From: Saksenaea vasiformis B4078
Taxonomy: Eukaryota > Mucoromycota > Mucoromycetes > Mucorales > Saksenaeaceae
Direction of reading: 5' to 3'
Length of the DNA stretch: 10,161 nt
Assembly (NCBI GenBank): GCA_000697055.1
Contig: JNDT01001065.1
Location: forward strand, 1-10,161
Made by a program: the position numbers and the translations under genes. The notes beneath the pieces were generated by a model. The model saw only the letters and a list, made by a program, of their open reading frames with translations, did no database searches and had not been told where the DNA came from. Shown one piece after another: positions 1-7,845 of the stretch (the first letter of the stretch is position 1; each line of letters begins with the position of its first letter).

Positions 1-816
1 TGCGATAAAGGAAATGGTTCATGACATACATGATGCCATTGGGATTAGGCGGGCTAGCTGGACGATCAATGACGCAACTAAACGAACTCTCGTTGCTGTT
101 GTTGTAGGGTGTCTCAAAAGCATAACCAAATTCCGCCATTAACCTAAACCACCGGGTTTTTAGAAATGAGATGGCAAGCGGCTTCAGGGCACTTACCATG
201 GTACCGTCGTTTGATCGGATAGTTCGTCTAGGAAGTTGATTACGCGTTTTCCAGAGGTAATCAGTTCTTGAAGGGTGGGCCAGGTCCAGTTCTGCCAGGC
301 TTGGAAATGCGACAGTTCTATTAGACCGGTACCTTCGTAGGCAGCCTTGAAATCCGCGGCGGTGAACTCGCCGAGATTATTCCACATGATCGTAATCACC
401 TCGTTTGGATTATTCTTGACCCAGTTTGCAATACCGGTCAACGTCTTTGTGGCAGGGCCACTGTCGAGTAGCATGCAAGAAGTATGACACAAATAAATGG
501 TATTATTGGGAGAGGATTTGCTGTTGTCGGATGCTCGAACAGCTGATAACTTCAGACCTCGAACGCCATCATCCAATTGTGATGAAATGGGACAGACTTG
601 ATTAGCAGCAACGTTTGGTAGATAACTGTAAGAGTTATGTGTCATGAGGTAAGTTAATGAATCGTAGGTTTTATTGCACAGTTCAGCATGGCCGTTGCAC
701 AGTAGTTGTTGTTGTTGCTGTTGTGGTGGTGGTGATGGCTGTTGTTGTTCTTGTGCAGCAACCATCCATGCACATCCTGCTGCTAGCAATAGCGCAGACA
801 AGAAGCGCAGAAACAT
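1..816 (-). CDS. Secreted PLC-like phosphodiesterase (PI-PLC X-domain type), 3' end off the left edge
   Basis: Two exons are visible: 197-816 and 1-143, joined across a 53-bp intron (144-196, GTAAGT to TTTAG); the split codon restores a Trp and the frame stays open to the window edge. Residues 1-21 look like a signal peptide, followed by a Q/P-rich linker (22-37). The catalytic part then shows the family landmarks: THNS with the first catalytic-type His at 60, DGVRG at 83-87, and LCHTSC with the second His at 111. Exon 2 adds a C-x-RP segment and an NHFL-type motif typical of fungal members of this family. There is no Y domain, so it resembles bacterial-type or fungal single-domain PI-PLCs rather than signalling PLCs. 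Expected role from the family: metal-independent cleavage of phosphoinositide or GPI-type substrates outside the cell or at the wall; the actual substrate cannot be read from the sequence. The start at 816 is chosen because it opens the signal peptide and lies below a TATA element. Confidence 0.85.
706..753 (-). repeat. Gln/Pro-rich trinucleotide tract in the PI-PLC-like gene
   Basis: Plus-strand TTG/CTG and TGG triplets encode a Gln-rich, Pro-interrupted stretch (residues 22-37) directly after the signal peptide. It is a low-complexity linker between signal peptide and catalytic domain and is a likely site of length variation between strains. Confidence 0.8.
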
Positions 817-856
817 AACTCAGGAGATAAAAAAGAAAAAGGAAACACAGATGGAT

Positions 857-862
857 TTTATA
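857..862 (-). promoter_or_regulatory. TATA element for the PI-PLC-like gene
   Basis: TATAAA reads on the minus strand about 41 bp upstream of the ATG at 816. The intervening minus-strand sequence is strongly pyrimidine-rich just before the ATG. If functional, the 5' UTR would be very short (inference). Confidence 0.4.
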
Positions 863-1177
863 TGGATAATGGTCCCCCGGACAGCTATTTTATTTTTTTA
901 GGCGGCACGTAAAAAAACCCACTGATATCGCACCGATTCAGATGTTTTGGTAACGCAATCTACCAAAAAAACGGGCTTACCTTTTTTTTAACTTGATATT
1001 TTCTGCCTTGCCACTATTCCCTTTCGCCAAGAATTTCTTGCAAGGTCATGCATTACAGATTCTGCCTTTTTCCCTAAATGTCCTTTTTTTTCCCATAGTA
1101 AATTGATTTAGGCTTTGTGTGTTTTGCATACTTCTCTTTCTTCTGTTTCTTCGGAAACTATCTTGTTACTATGATTA

Positions 1178-1202
1178 GCCACAATGTTAATCTGATTGTG
1201 GC
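1178..1202. repeat. Inverted repeat, 8-bp perfect arms, 9-nt loop
   Basis: GCCACAAT (1178-1185) is followed by ATTGTGGC (1195-1202), an exact reverse complement. CTAT/ATAG lie just outside the arms but are offset by unequal spacers. Function unknown; it could be a regulatory palindrome or part of a decayed miniature element. Confidence 0.6.
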
Positions 1203-1255
1203 ATAGTAAAAAAAAGAAAGATCATCTCACCATGGTTCCAATCTTTTACAGCTAA

Positions 1256-1275
1256 ATTATACAATATTGTATAAT
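1256..1275. repeat. Perfect 20-bp AT-rich palindrome
   Basis: ATTATACAATATTGTATAAT is its own reverse complement over all 20 bases with no loop; the flanking bases (A on both sides) do not extend it. It sits about 440 bp upstream of the PI-PLC-like start. Confidence 0.75.
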
Positions 1276-2470
1276 ATTTGTGTACACATTTAAACCTACT
1301 ACTGAAATGCGCAGTTTTTTCATTATTGATCCATAAGGAATATAAAAAACAATGAATTGGGGGAGCTTGATTTTAAGGAAACACAAAGAATATCGGCACC
1401 TGTCAGCTCGATGAAAAACACGTGTATTACCGAACGTCTAATTTTTTTCTTTTCGATCTCTGGGCCGAACGATTGGTAGCTTAAAATCCACGCCAAACAT
1501 ACCTATGTTTGTGCCTGGCATAAAGTTGTCCTGGGTTGCATATTGTGTCATTGCATGGCAATCAGCCTTGTTGCTGTGAAATACTATCCACCGTTACGCC
1601 AGGTCTCTACTCTAGATCCACGAAAACGGTGCTCTGTTATCGTACACATCTTTGCTGTCAAAAGACCCTATTTCTAGACCTCGATCCATGGTCGGTAAAT
1701 TACAAAACAAAATGTCCGCCCGACTAGTACGGAAGAAGGTTGCTTATCGCTCCGTCATCCGAATACATACGAAAGGTCACTAATAAAACAATGGACAACG
1801 CATTGTTACACTTCTCATGATCCGTTACATATCTCCAAAATATTACCCGTGGCCCGAAGGGTTAGAATATCAGCAGAATCCAGTTTTATTAACTGCATTT
1901 TCAACGTTTGTCACCTGTTCAAGAAGAAAGACTTCAGTAATAAATTTCCATTCTTACATTCAGGGGGAGGTGCGCTACTATCATGGTATTCCATTCCAGG
2001 GAACCAGCTACAAAGAAACCTGCCACTGAACGGGCCCCCTTTTGTAACCATTCACTTCGACAGTGCCATGTAATTAAATTGGCAAGATCCTATCGTGTAC
2101 CTTTTTTCTCTACAAAACGTGTAAAGAAAGTTCGTCTTCCCCCTTTTTTTTCATATTCGGGAAAAAGAACCAGTTTTTGCGTTACGATGCTTGCAGGGCT
2201 GAGAGGGAAAATAGTTTGTCTGCATTTTTTAATTGGTCTTAAGCTATCACAGCATGACGCTTCATTTCCATTGATTACAAATTGTTGTGCAAAGATAATG
2301 CTCTGCCTCTTTTGCTACATCATTCTACCCTATGAAGGGAAACATCGTGCATCTTGCTATCCGGTAGGACACAATGGTGGTATGTAAATTTGCAAGAGAC
2401 CGAATGGAAAGAAAAAAAAACAACTTTGAATTGGGAGTGTCCACATGCCAGTTTATGACTCCACTTTGTG

Positions 2471-2490
2471 ACACATACACATACACATAC
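2471..2490. repeat. ACACAT microsatellite, three units
   Basis: Three head-to-tail copies of ACACAT with a partial fourth, running into ACGTATAC. Short simple-sequence repeat in noncoding DNA. Confidence 0.7.
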
Positions 2491-2768
2491 GTATACAAAG
2501 TCTGCAAAAGAACGCCGTCTGTTATCATGACCCCACGTTAGTCTAAACATATTTGTTTATAAGGTTCCATTTTGTGCTTATTCAGTGGACCTATGGTGGT
2601 CATCGTACATAGCTGGCCAGATCTTAAGGATAGCAAGTTATCTCAATAATGATCTGTTGTCATAGACAGTAAAATTGGCTGCAATTCCACGGTTGCAGCA
2701 AATGCTCCAAGTTTTTTGACCAAGAAAATGGTGTCGTCGTGACTCTTCTTCTGTTACGTGAACCTTCA

Positions 2769-3505
2769 ATGTCGAACGATTCACTTTTGGCTACAGGTTT
2801 CACAGACCATCTGTTCTCCACAGTAACAGCCCTACAACAGCAATTGACAAAGCTAGAGTAAGCATTTCTTCGCATTGCGGAGTCCCAGACCAGATCATTG
2901 ATGCACAACCCAGGCATGAGCAGAATGAACTCAGTCGAGCTATAACTGAAACCTCTTCCGCATCGGTCACCGAGGCCGAAATGGATTCTATGAAAGCAAC
3001 GGTAAAGAAAGAACCATAAGGCTTCTCTCAAGTGATAAAAAGAAAAATCTAATATCCTCAGATGGCCCAAGTGTCTACCTACCACACAAAGCTGTTAGCG
3101 CTGCGATCCAATATGGCTGTGCTGTTGGCGAAGTCCAAGCAACTTCAGAAGAGAGCGGATAAGCTCAAGACTGCGAAATCCGATTATTTGTCTCAAATCG
3201 ACGATATCCGCCGAATGGAGCAAGAGCGTGATAAAGCGATCGTAGCCAAACTTGTTCCAAGCCGGTCAGCGTCAGCATCACCTGCCGTGTCCGAACCTAC
3301 GCCTTCTATATCGTCCACTTCACAAGATGCAGAAAGTGTAGCGGCGGTGGCAACGAGTGAAGTATCCGTCAAGAGAGTGCTGACAAAACCAAAGAAGAAG
3401 AAGAAACCTAAGGCGCGAGAAGTTGAAATTGGCGACGATTCGTCGCCTGGATGGGGACCGAAGCCATCTCTCAGTCAACAGGATTTACTTCGAAAAAAGG
3501 AATAG
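2769..3505 (+). CDS. BLOC1S6: BLOC-1 subunit 6 (pallidin)-like coiled-coil protein
   Basis: Three exons: 2769-2857, 2914-3001 and 3062-3505, with introns of 56 bp (GTAAGC to CCCAG) and 60 bp (GTAAAG to CTCAG). All junctions keep the frame, giving 206 aa. Residues about 10-122 are predicted coiled coil. The segment around residues 66-94 (YHTKL, LRSNM, KSKQLQKRADKL) lines up with the YHAKL, IRKEM and KTSKLKKRALKL pattern of animal pallidin, and the N-terminal part matches its FTDHL/ALQQQL/LSRAI-type helix pattern. Pallidin is a core subunit of BLOC-1, an octameric complex that acts in endosomal sorting. Beyond residue 123 the protein has a Ser-rich, disordered tail with a KKKKK block at 170-174 that animal pallidin lacks as far as I remember. 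Starting at the Met of exon 3 (3062) would lose the first 59 residues, which carry family-like heptads, so the upstream ATG at 2769 is preferred. Confidence 0.75.
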
Positions 3506-3695
3506 ATTAATGATACCAAATGACAATGTCATTGTTCTCGAAAAGAAGGACACAAAAAAGAAGTAAATAAAAGAAAAACAACAACAAAAAAGCAAAACGC
3601 ATCTAGCGCTCGAGTAAATAGTATTTTCAATGACATATTTCTTTTTGTTTTGATGTTTGCTTCTTTTGTACATTTTGAAGTGCTTGCTTAGTACT
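3506..3695. terminator. Convergent 3' region with a plus-strand polyadenylation signal
   Basis: 190 bp separate the stop codons of the two convergent genes. AATAAA at 3566-3571 lies about 60 bp past the pallidin-like stop and is a plausible poly(A) signal for it. A small hairpin (AATGAC at 3519-3524, GTCATT at 3528-3533) lies just after the stop. I see no canonical AATAAA on the minus strand for eIF2-beta. The two 3' UTRs may overlap. Confidence 0.5.
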
Positions 3696-4970
3696 TTATG
3701 ATCTGAGTGCTCGTCGGTCTTCTCTTGTCTGTGCCTTGAAACCGGTCTTAATAGCAGAAACAGATCTTGTAGAACCACAAGATTCACACTGCACAAAGTA
3801 TAACCGGTTGTCCTTGGTCAAGATTGTATCGGCAGATCTACATGTCTTGCATGTAACGTATTCACCTAAGGAAACAATATCAGACAGATTTCTTCACCTT
3901 CCCTCCATTTATTCTCCCCCTTACCGATATATCGACGGAGAACGTTCTCGATCTGTTTCTGCTGGAATCGGCCCTTGATCACAAGACGTTGGGAACCATC
4001 AACGGATCCGTTGGTACCCAATTCGGCAAACAGATATTGAGTGACGTGCTCTGGTTGACGATGCATACTATAATACATGTTCAGCATCTTGCACAACTCA
4101 TCTTCTTTTGTATCTAAGCTTACCGTCTGCAAATATCAGCAATATTAGCGAAAATAGTCTTCTTGTTGCCTTCACGTTGAATAGCTGGTGGAACAATGGT
4201 GTATTTCTTCTTTTCACCGGCCAATTCAGGATTATTATCGCGCAGCGTTTTGAAAAAGCGGTTAAGCAGCTTAAACAGGATTTTAGTACCTTGTGCATGT
4301 CTCGAAATAGATGTTTTTACCTCTTCGTATTTGTAATCTCTATCGCTCTTAAACCATGTTTCTTCGCCTGCATCCTTGGCGCTTGTCGCTGCCTCTCCTC
4401 CAGCTACTAGATCATCATCCTCGGCCAAATCTGCCTCGAATTCTGCCATGCTTTTCTTCTTCTTTTTCTTTCTCTTCTTTGACAAGTCCAATTCACCATC
4501 CTCGACTGTGGGCTGTTGCTCCTCGTCTTCAGCAGGTGCTTCCTGTAACAGTACGTGTGTTATAACACAAGTCTAATTTGCCAAAGTTTTACCTCTACAG
4601 GCTTGGATTTCTTCTTTTTCTTTTTCGCATCGGCGAACATGGCATCGAAGTCTTCCTCTTCGGCATTATCACCTTTAATGGCAATAAAAGAAGTTGAGTT
4701 ATTTGTTTGCCTTTTTGAAGTAGATCTCAAATCAACAGATCGCTTTTTTACCTTCGGCTGCTGGTGTTGGCACTACGGCATCTTCTTCAGCATCAATGAC
4801 GACCTTTTTCTTTGATTTCTTCTTCTTTTTCAGGGTAGAGAAATCGAGCTATTCAATGTTGTGGAAAGATTCCACCGCTCATTCAGAATTTATTTTTATA
4901 GTTCTATTAATCTTACCTCTTCCTCGTCTTCGAACTGCTCTTTGGCTGGGGCGTTTTCTTTATCAGACAT
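3696..4970 (-). CDS. SUI3: Translation initiation factor eIF2 subunit beta
   Basis: Seven exons in transcript order: 4917-4970, 4752-4848, 4593-4672, 4321-4542, 4124-4269, 3925-4067 and 3696-3865. The introns are 50 to 79 bp, all GT-AG, and the CDS is 912 nt (303 aa), within the family range. The N-terminus is acidic and carries three lysine blocks (residues 25-33, 67-74, 99-107), matching the K-boxes by which eIF2-beta contacts eIF5 and eIF2B-epsilon. The core begins around WFKSDRDY and continues with [35 protein letters not shown] and the near-invariant [21 protein letters not shown]-terminal C2-C2 zinc finger has Cys at 253, 256, 274 and 277, followed by an SAIKTGF motif. The protein is part of the eIF2 ternary complex that delivers initiator Met-tRNA to the 40S subunit. 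The start is the [11 protein letters not shown] in good context; alternative starts in inner exons would remove K-boxes. Confidence 0.95.
4270..4320 (-). other. Frame-neutral intron 4 of eIF2-beta
   Basis: The minus strand reads GTAAAAAC at the donor, a TACTAAA branch-like motif and an AAG acceptor. Length is 51 bp (17 codons) and there is no in-frame stop, so unspliced RNA stays open. Removal is inferred because the family runs directly from the SDRDYxYEE segment to LLxRxF with no insertion here. Confidence 0.75.
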
Positions 4971-5303
4971 GGTTCTGAACAATTGCAAGACACACCCGCG
5001 ACAATTTTTTTGCTTTTTTCATTCAATGCTTGTCACTTTTCAAATCCCGAAATAGGATTTTTTGTCTTGAAACCATGTGCATCAAATCGTATTCTGAAGG
5101 GAATTGCCTCTCTACTTCGGCAAACGTCAGTCTATTTTAGGATACCTACAACTATCAAGTATTTTTTGGATTCAGTGCCATATTAAGTCTTGAACAATTG
5201 ACTTGTTTGCTTAGTCTGTTCATCACAAACAACAAATGGTGTTCTCATGTCCTTTAGTCGTTTTTCGTACACGTTTCTTTACTGGTACCACAAGGGCGCA
5301 GCG

Positions 5304-5342
5304 TGAGTCATTGACGCAACGGTATGATCCATTATGACTCAT
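5304..5342. promoter_or_regulatory. Pair of Gcn4/AP-1-type bZIP sites
   Basis: TGAGTCA at 5304-5310 and the full palindromic consensus ATGACTCAT at 5334-5342 lie 24 bp apart, about 335-370 bp upstream of the eIF2-beta start. ATGACTCAT is the optimal Gcn4/CpcA-type binding sequence (established knowledge); occupancy is inference. Confidence 0.35.
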
Positions 5343-5601
5343 AGAAGCAGTTTAACTAAATATTCTGAAGCCAATAGGTTGGCTATTTTTCGGCGCCAAA
5401 TATAGAAAGAATTACTCGCAGCAAATTTCTGAGTGAAGTAACGGCTCATTGCCGTAACACTTTTAATAGTCAGAGACAGCAACAATCGAGCAAATTACAG
5501 TCTCGGGGAGACATATAGAACTGAGATTGCTTAAAAGTACGGCTAGCCAAATACTTATTCTTTTGCATAAGCTTTTAGCAGGTAGCTTCTCTCTGACTCT
5601 G

Positions 5602-5608
5602 TGACTCA
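5602..5608. promoter_or_regulatory. Third TGACTCA bZIP-type site
   Basis: TGACTCA within the same gene-free region, about 630 bp upstream of the eIF2-beta start and 1.1 kb upstream of coactosin. The position is less typical for promoter control, so it is weaker than the pair at 5304-5342. Confidence 0.25.
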
Positions 5609-5937
5609 ATCCAAATCATAGTCATCACGGGTAGCTGGTTTTTTACAGACTACCTTTCTTCAACTGAAAAATAGTCCATCATGGACTCATATGTTGCAAG
5701 CTCTCGGTTAATTTCTAAGAAAAGCAGCAGCCCTCTAAGAATCAGCTCGCTAATAGATAATCCTGGCCTTTCTGACGGAAGAGATCAACAAGTACATTGA
5801 AAATTATGCCACGTAGCTAAGATGCAAGTCAATGGTAGTGACAACGACATCGTTGGCTTTGAATGCGTTCTCTGCACTTAATCCTATTAAGCCGCTGCTG
5901 CAGGACCAACATAGCTACAAATTCTATATTGGATGGC

Positions 5938-5945
5938 TATAAATA
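5938..5945 (+). promoter_or_regulatory. Orphan TATA-like element
   Basis: TATAAATA, followed 60 bp later by an ATG opening a 66-codon frame (6006-6206). I do not recognise the 66-aa product, and it has no convincing exon continuation. The element may drive a small gene or a noncoding RNA, or be fortuitous in AT-rich DNA. Confidence 0.2.
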
Positions 5946-6522
5946 CATGTAAAAGATACCTACCCAGCTTCTGTACTGGCAAGCAAGCACTTTCTGAAAG
6001 AAAACATGCAAGGGCTAAGCTTAATTCTGGTTCAAAACGGTACGTTGCATCAAGGGGGTAGGGAAATGAAGCGGATGGTGTCTGTAAACGCAGAAGGAAT
6101 ATCTTTCACCTTGTTTTGTATACCAACGGACACCTTAACAAGTGAAGAAATCTGTTGTAAAGGTGCTAAATTCAGTTCTCAAGTTGCCGTCGAAACTCGA
6201 TTGTAGAATTAAATTTAATTTCAAAAAGTGGCGATTTATCGGTTGGGATATGGTCCGCTGATGCCTCGAGACATGGATCTAGAGCGAAGTATTGTTTAAA
6301 AAGCCAATTGCATAGTGAGAAATTTTAAAGATGTGAAAGCACTTCTTTAGTGAAGGTCCTCGATGTTGAGCTGCTTTTGAATTCGGCTCTTCTTGATTGG
6401 ACATCTCTTCGTACCTTAAATTTTTTTTCGATGCAATCGCCTTTGTTACCGTGCTATTACAGGTATTTCGCCCTACGTTCTTCCAGGAATAGATAATTTT
6501 AATTTCAAGTGGTGCAAAAAGC

Positions 6523-6549
6523 GCTTCTTTATCATGGATCTAAAGAAGC
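6523..6549. repeat. Inverted repeat, 9-bp perfect arms, 9-nt loop
   Basis: GCTTCTTTA (6523-6531) and TAAAGAAGC (6541-6549) are exact reverse complements. The structure lies about 155-180 bp upstream of the coactosin ATG. Could be a DNA cruciform or operator-like site, or chance. Confidence 0.6.
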
Positions 6550-6586
6550 ATTAGCGGTAAAACATTGAAAATATTTGCAACGTTCT

Positions 6587-6628
6587 AGACAAAACTCAGT
6601 TTGTCTTGACAGTTCGCGCTCTGATTGG
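6587..6628 (+). promoter_or_regulatory. Coactosin promoter: inverted repeat plus inverted CCAAT box
   Basis: AGACAAA (6587-6593) and TTTGTCT (6600-6606) form a 7-bp inverted repeat with a 6-nt spacer. ATTGG (6624-6628), an inverted CCAAT box, lies about 76-80 bp upstream of the ATG at 6704. A pyrimidine-rich leader (about 6660-6700) follows, as is common before highly expressed fungal genes. No TATA box is obvious. Confidence 0.4.
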
Positions 6629-6703
6629 ACGAATCAACCGCTTCTCTAAACTTTGGTCGCTCGTTTGCTCAGTCTTCTTTTCCTCCATTCTTCTTCCTTC
6701 ATC

Positions 6704-7199
6704 ATGTCCCTGAACATTTCTGACCCCGCCCTCGCTGAGGCTTACGAAGATGTCCGAGATGACAAGAGTGAAACTAACTGGGCCTTCTTTGACTTCGCCA
6801 ATGGAAAGCCTGATCGTCTCAAGGTCGCCGGTACAGGCACAGGTGGTCTCTCAGAATTTGTCGAACAGCTGAAACCAGAAGTGGCGGGATGGGGTTATGT
6901 TAGAATGAACATGAGCAATGATGAGTAAGAACAAGAGCCTTGCAACGAAAGACGCTGATTTGCTTTACAGGTACTCTCAACGCGTCAAGTTTGTGTTGGT
7001 GCCTTGGTGTGGAGAGTCTGTGGGAATAATGCGCAAGGCGAAGCTGAGTATTCAAATTGCAGACGTAAAGAACGTTTTGCGAAACTATCATATCGAAGTT
7101 CCAGCATCGAGCACGCAGGATTTAGACGAGAAGGAAATCATGACCTCGCTGAAACGTGCTGGTGGTGCAAACTATGATCGACAGTCAAGCAACTATTAA
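6704..7199 (+). CDS. COTL1: Coactosin-like ADF-homology actin-binding protein
   Basis: Two exons, 6704-6924 and 6971-7199, flank a 46-bp intron (GTAAGA to TTACAG); the split codon keeps the frame and the product is 149 aa, the usual length for a coactosin. The ADF/cofilin fold is covered end to end. The KFVLVPWCGE segment (80-89) matches the KFALITWIGE region of animal coactosin, and LKRAGGANYD (134-143) matches its C-terminal LKKAGGANYD almost exactly. Coactosins bind F-actin in the cytoplasm without severing it and protect filaments from capping (family knowledge). The Met at 6704 is chosen because the following MSLNISDP aligns with the family N-terminus; an in-frame ATG at 6653 would add 17 residues unlike the family. 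The gene converges with the Sel1-repeat gene downstream. Confidence 0.9.
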
Positions 7200-7845
7200 A
7201 AGCAACATAGAAGGGGGTTATCGTTCCTGTATAGCAATACATAAGGGGAGCATAGAAATTCAGATACTTGCTCCGAGTCAATGGAAACATACATGATAAA
7301 TCGAGTTCTTCTTGGTTGACATAGATCATTGTGAGACATATATGGATCATTTCCTGCTATTTGTTAAAAGATTATTTTCCTGTTTTCAATGATGGCCAGC
7401 GTATATTGGCGAGAAGTTATGAGTTTTTGGCCTATCGTACGCCGGTACGTCGAACGCTTATAGGCTACTCTATAGGGTTTTGCCACTGCTTGTATGCGGT
7501 ATAAAAGGCGTTGCAAGATCTCCATTCATTATTATTTGTCAACCCCTTTTCAGGTTTGGTGTCGGCGTTTCGCGCTTCTGTCCGCATTTGCTCGATATAC
7601 TATCTTCCACCTGGGACAGTTATAGCACTTAACTGACCTTGAGTATTATTGTCATAACGCGCATCACGACTTAAACGTCCATATTGACAATTTATCTCTG
7701 GAATTAGTTTTTATTCGGCGCGTCTGTCCTTCGTGTGTAACTTCTCATACAATCAATAGGGAGGACAGAGAAGAGAAGGAAATGGAACAACAAAGAAAAT
7801 ATGGGAAATAGAGTCCTTTTTTTTCTCCAAAAACCATCTGCTGTT
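7200..7845. other. Convergent intergenic region with a nested palindrome and an orphan TATA box
   Basis: 646 bp between the coactosin and Sel1-repeat stop codons with no supportable gene. A nested inverted repeat occurs at 7430-7465: GCCTAT/ATAGGC outside, and CGTAC/GTACG around GCCG inside, with a 10-nt asymmetric bulge. TATAAAAG at 7500-7507 is a strong TATA match on the plus strand, with no open frame of note after it. A CCCCTTTTCAG acceptor-like string follows near 7543-7553. I see no canonical AATAAA for either gene. Confidence 0.45.

Larger units (their letters stand above)
863..2768. other. Gene-free divergent intergenic region
   Basis: About 1.9 kb lies between the PI-PLC-like gene (minus) and the pallidin-like gene (plus). 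It is AT-rich with many T-runs. The few short open frames (for example a 134-codon plus-strand frame at 1983-2387) have no recognisable domain, no consistent composition and no neighbouring exons in frame. I saw no tRNA B-box-like sequence and no transposase remnants. Contents I can support are a hairpin (1178-1202), a palindrome (1256-1275) and a microsatellite (2471-2490). It presumably holds both divergent promoters. Confidence 0.6.
4971..6586. other. Divergent intergenic region between eIF2-beta and coactosin
   Basis: No gene could be supported here. On both strands there is no long open frame between about 5190 and 6005. Supported contents are three TGASTCA sites (5304-5342, 5602-5608), a TATA-like element at 5938 with a short ORF downstream, a 14-bp AT palindrome at 6207-6220, and a hairpin at 6523-6549. 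No tRNA-like or transposon-like sequence was recognised. It should contain the eIF2-beta promoter on its left side. Confidence 0.55.

Noticed and set aside
674..901. Cys-rich plus-strand frame
   Set aside because: It is the reverse reading of the Gln-coding triplets in the PI-PLC-like gene; the poly-Cys is an artefact.
1983..2387. 134-codon plus-strand open frame
   Set aside because: No recognisable motif, mixed Cys/Phe/Lys-rich composition typical of translated AT-rich noncoding DNA, and overlapping frames of similar length nearby.
2660..3085. 141-codon minus-strand open frame
   Set aside because: Antisense to exons 1 and 2 of the pallidin-like gene, whose spliced product matches a family; the minus frame resembles nothing.
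4861..4875. Hairpin GTGGAA/TTCCAC in eIF2-beta intron 1, considered as part of a snoRNA
   Set aside because: The intron is only 68 bp and I see no C/D or H/ACA box arrangement.
6207..6220. 14-bp AT-only palindrome AATTAAATTTAATT
   Set aside because: Composed only of A and T in AT-rich DNA, so chance occurrence is plausible; noted but not treated as a site.
6900..7091. Minus-strand frame over the coactosin intron
   Set aside because: Antisense shadow of the coactosin gene.
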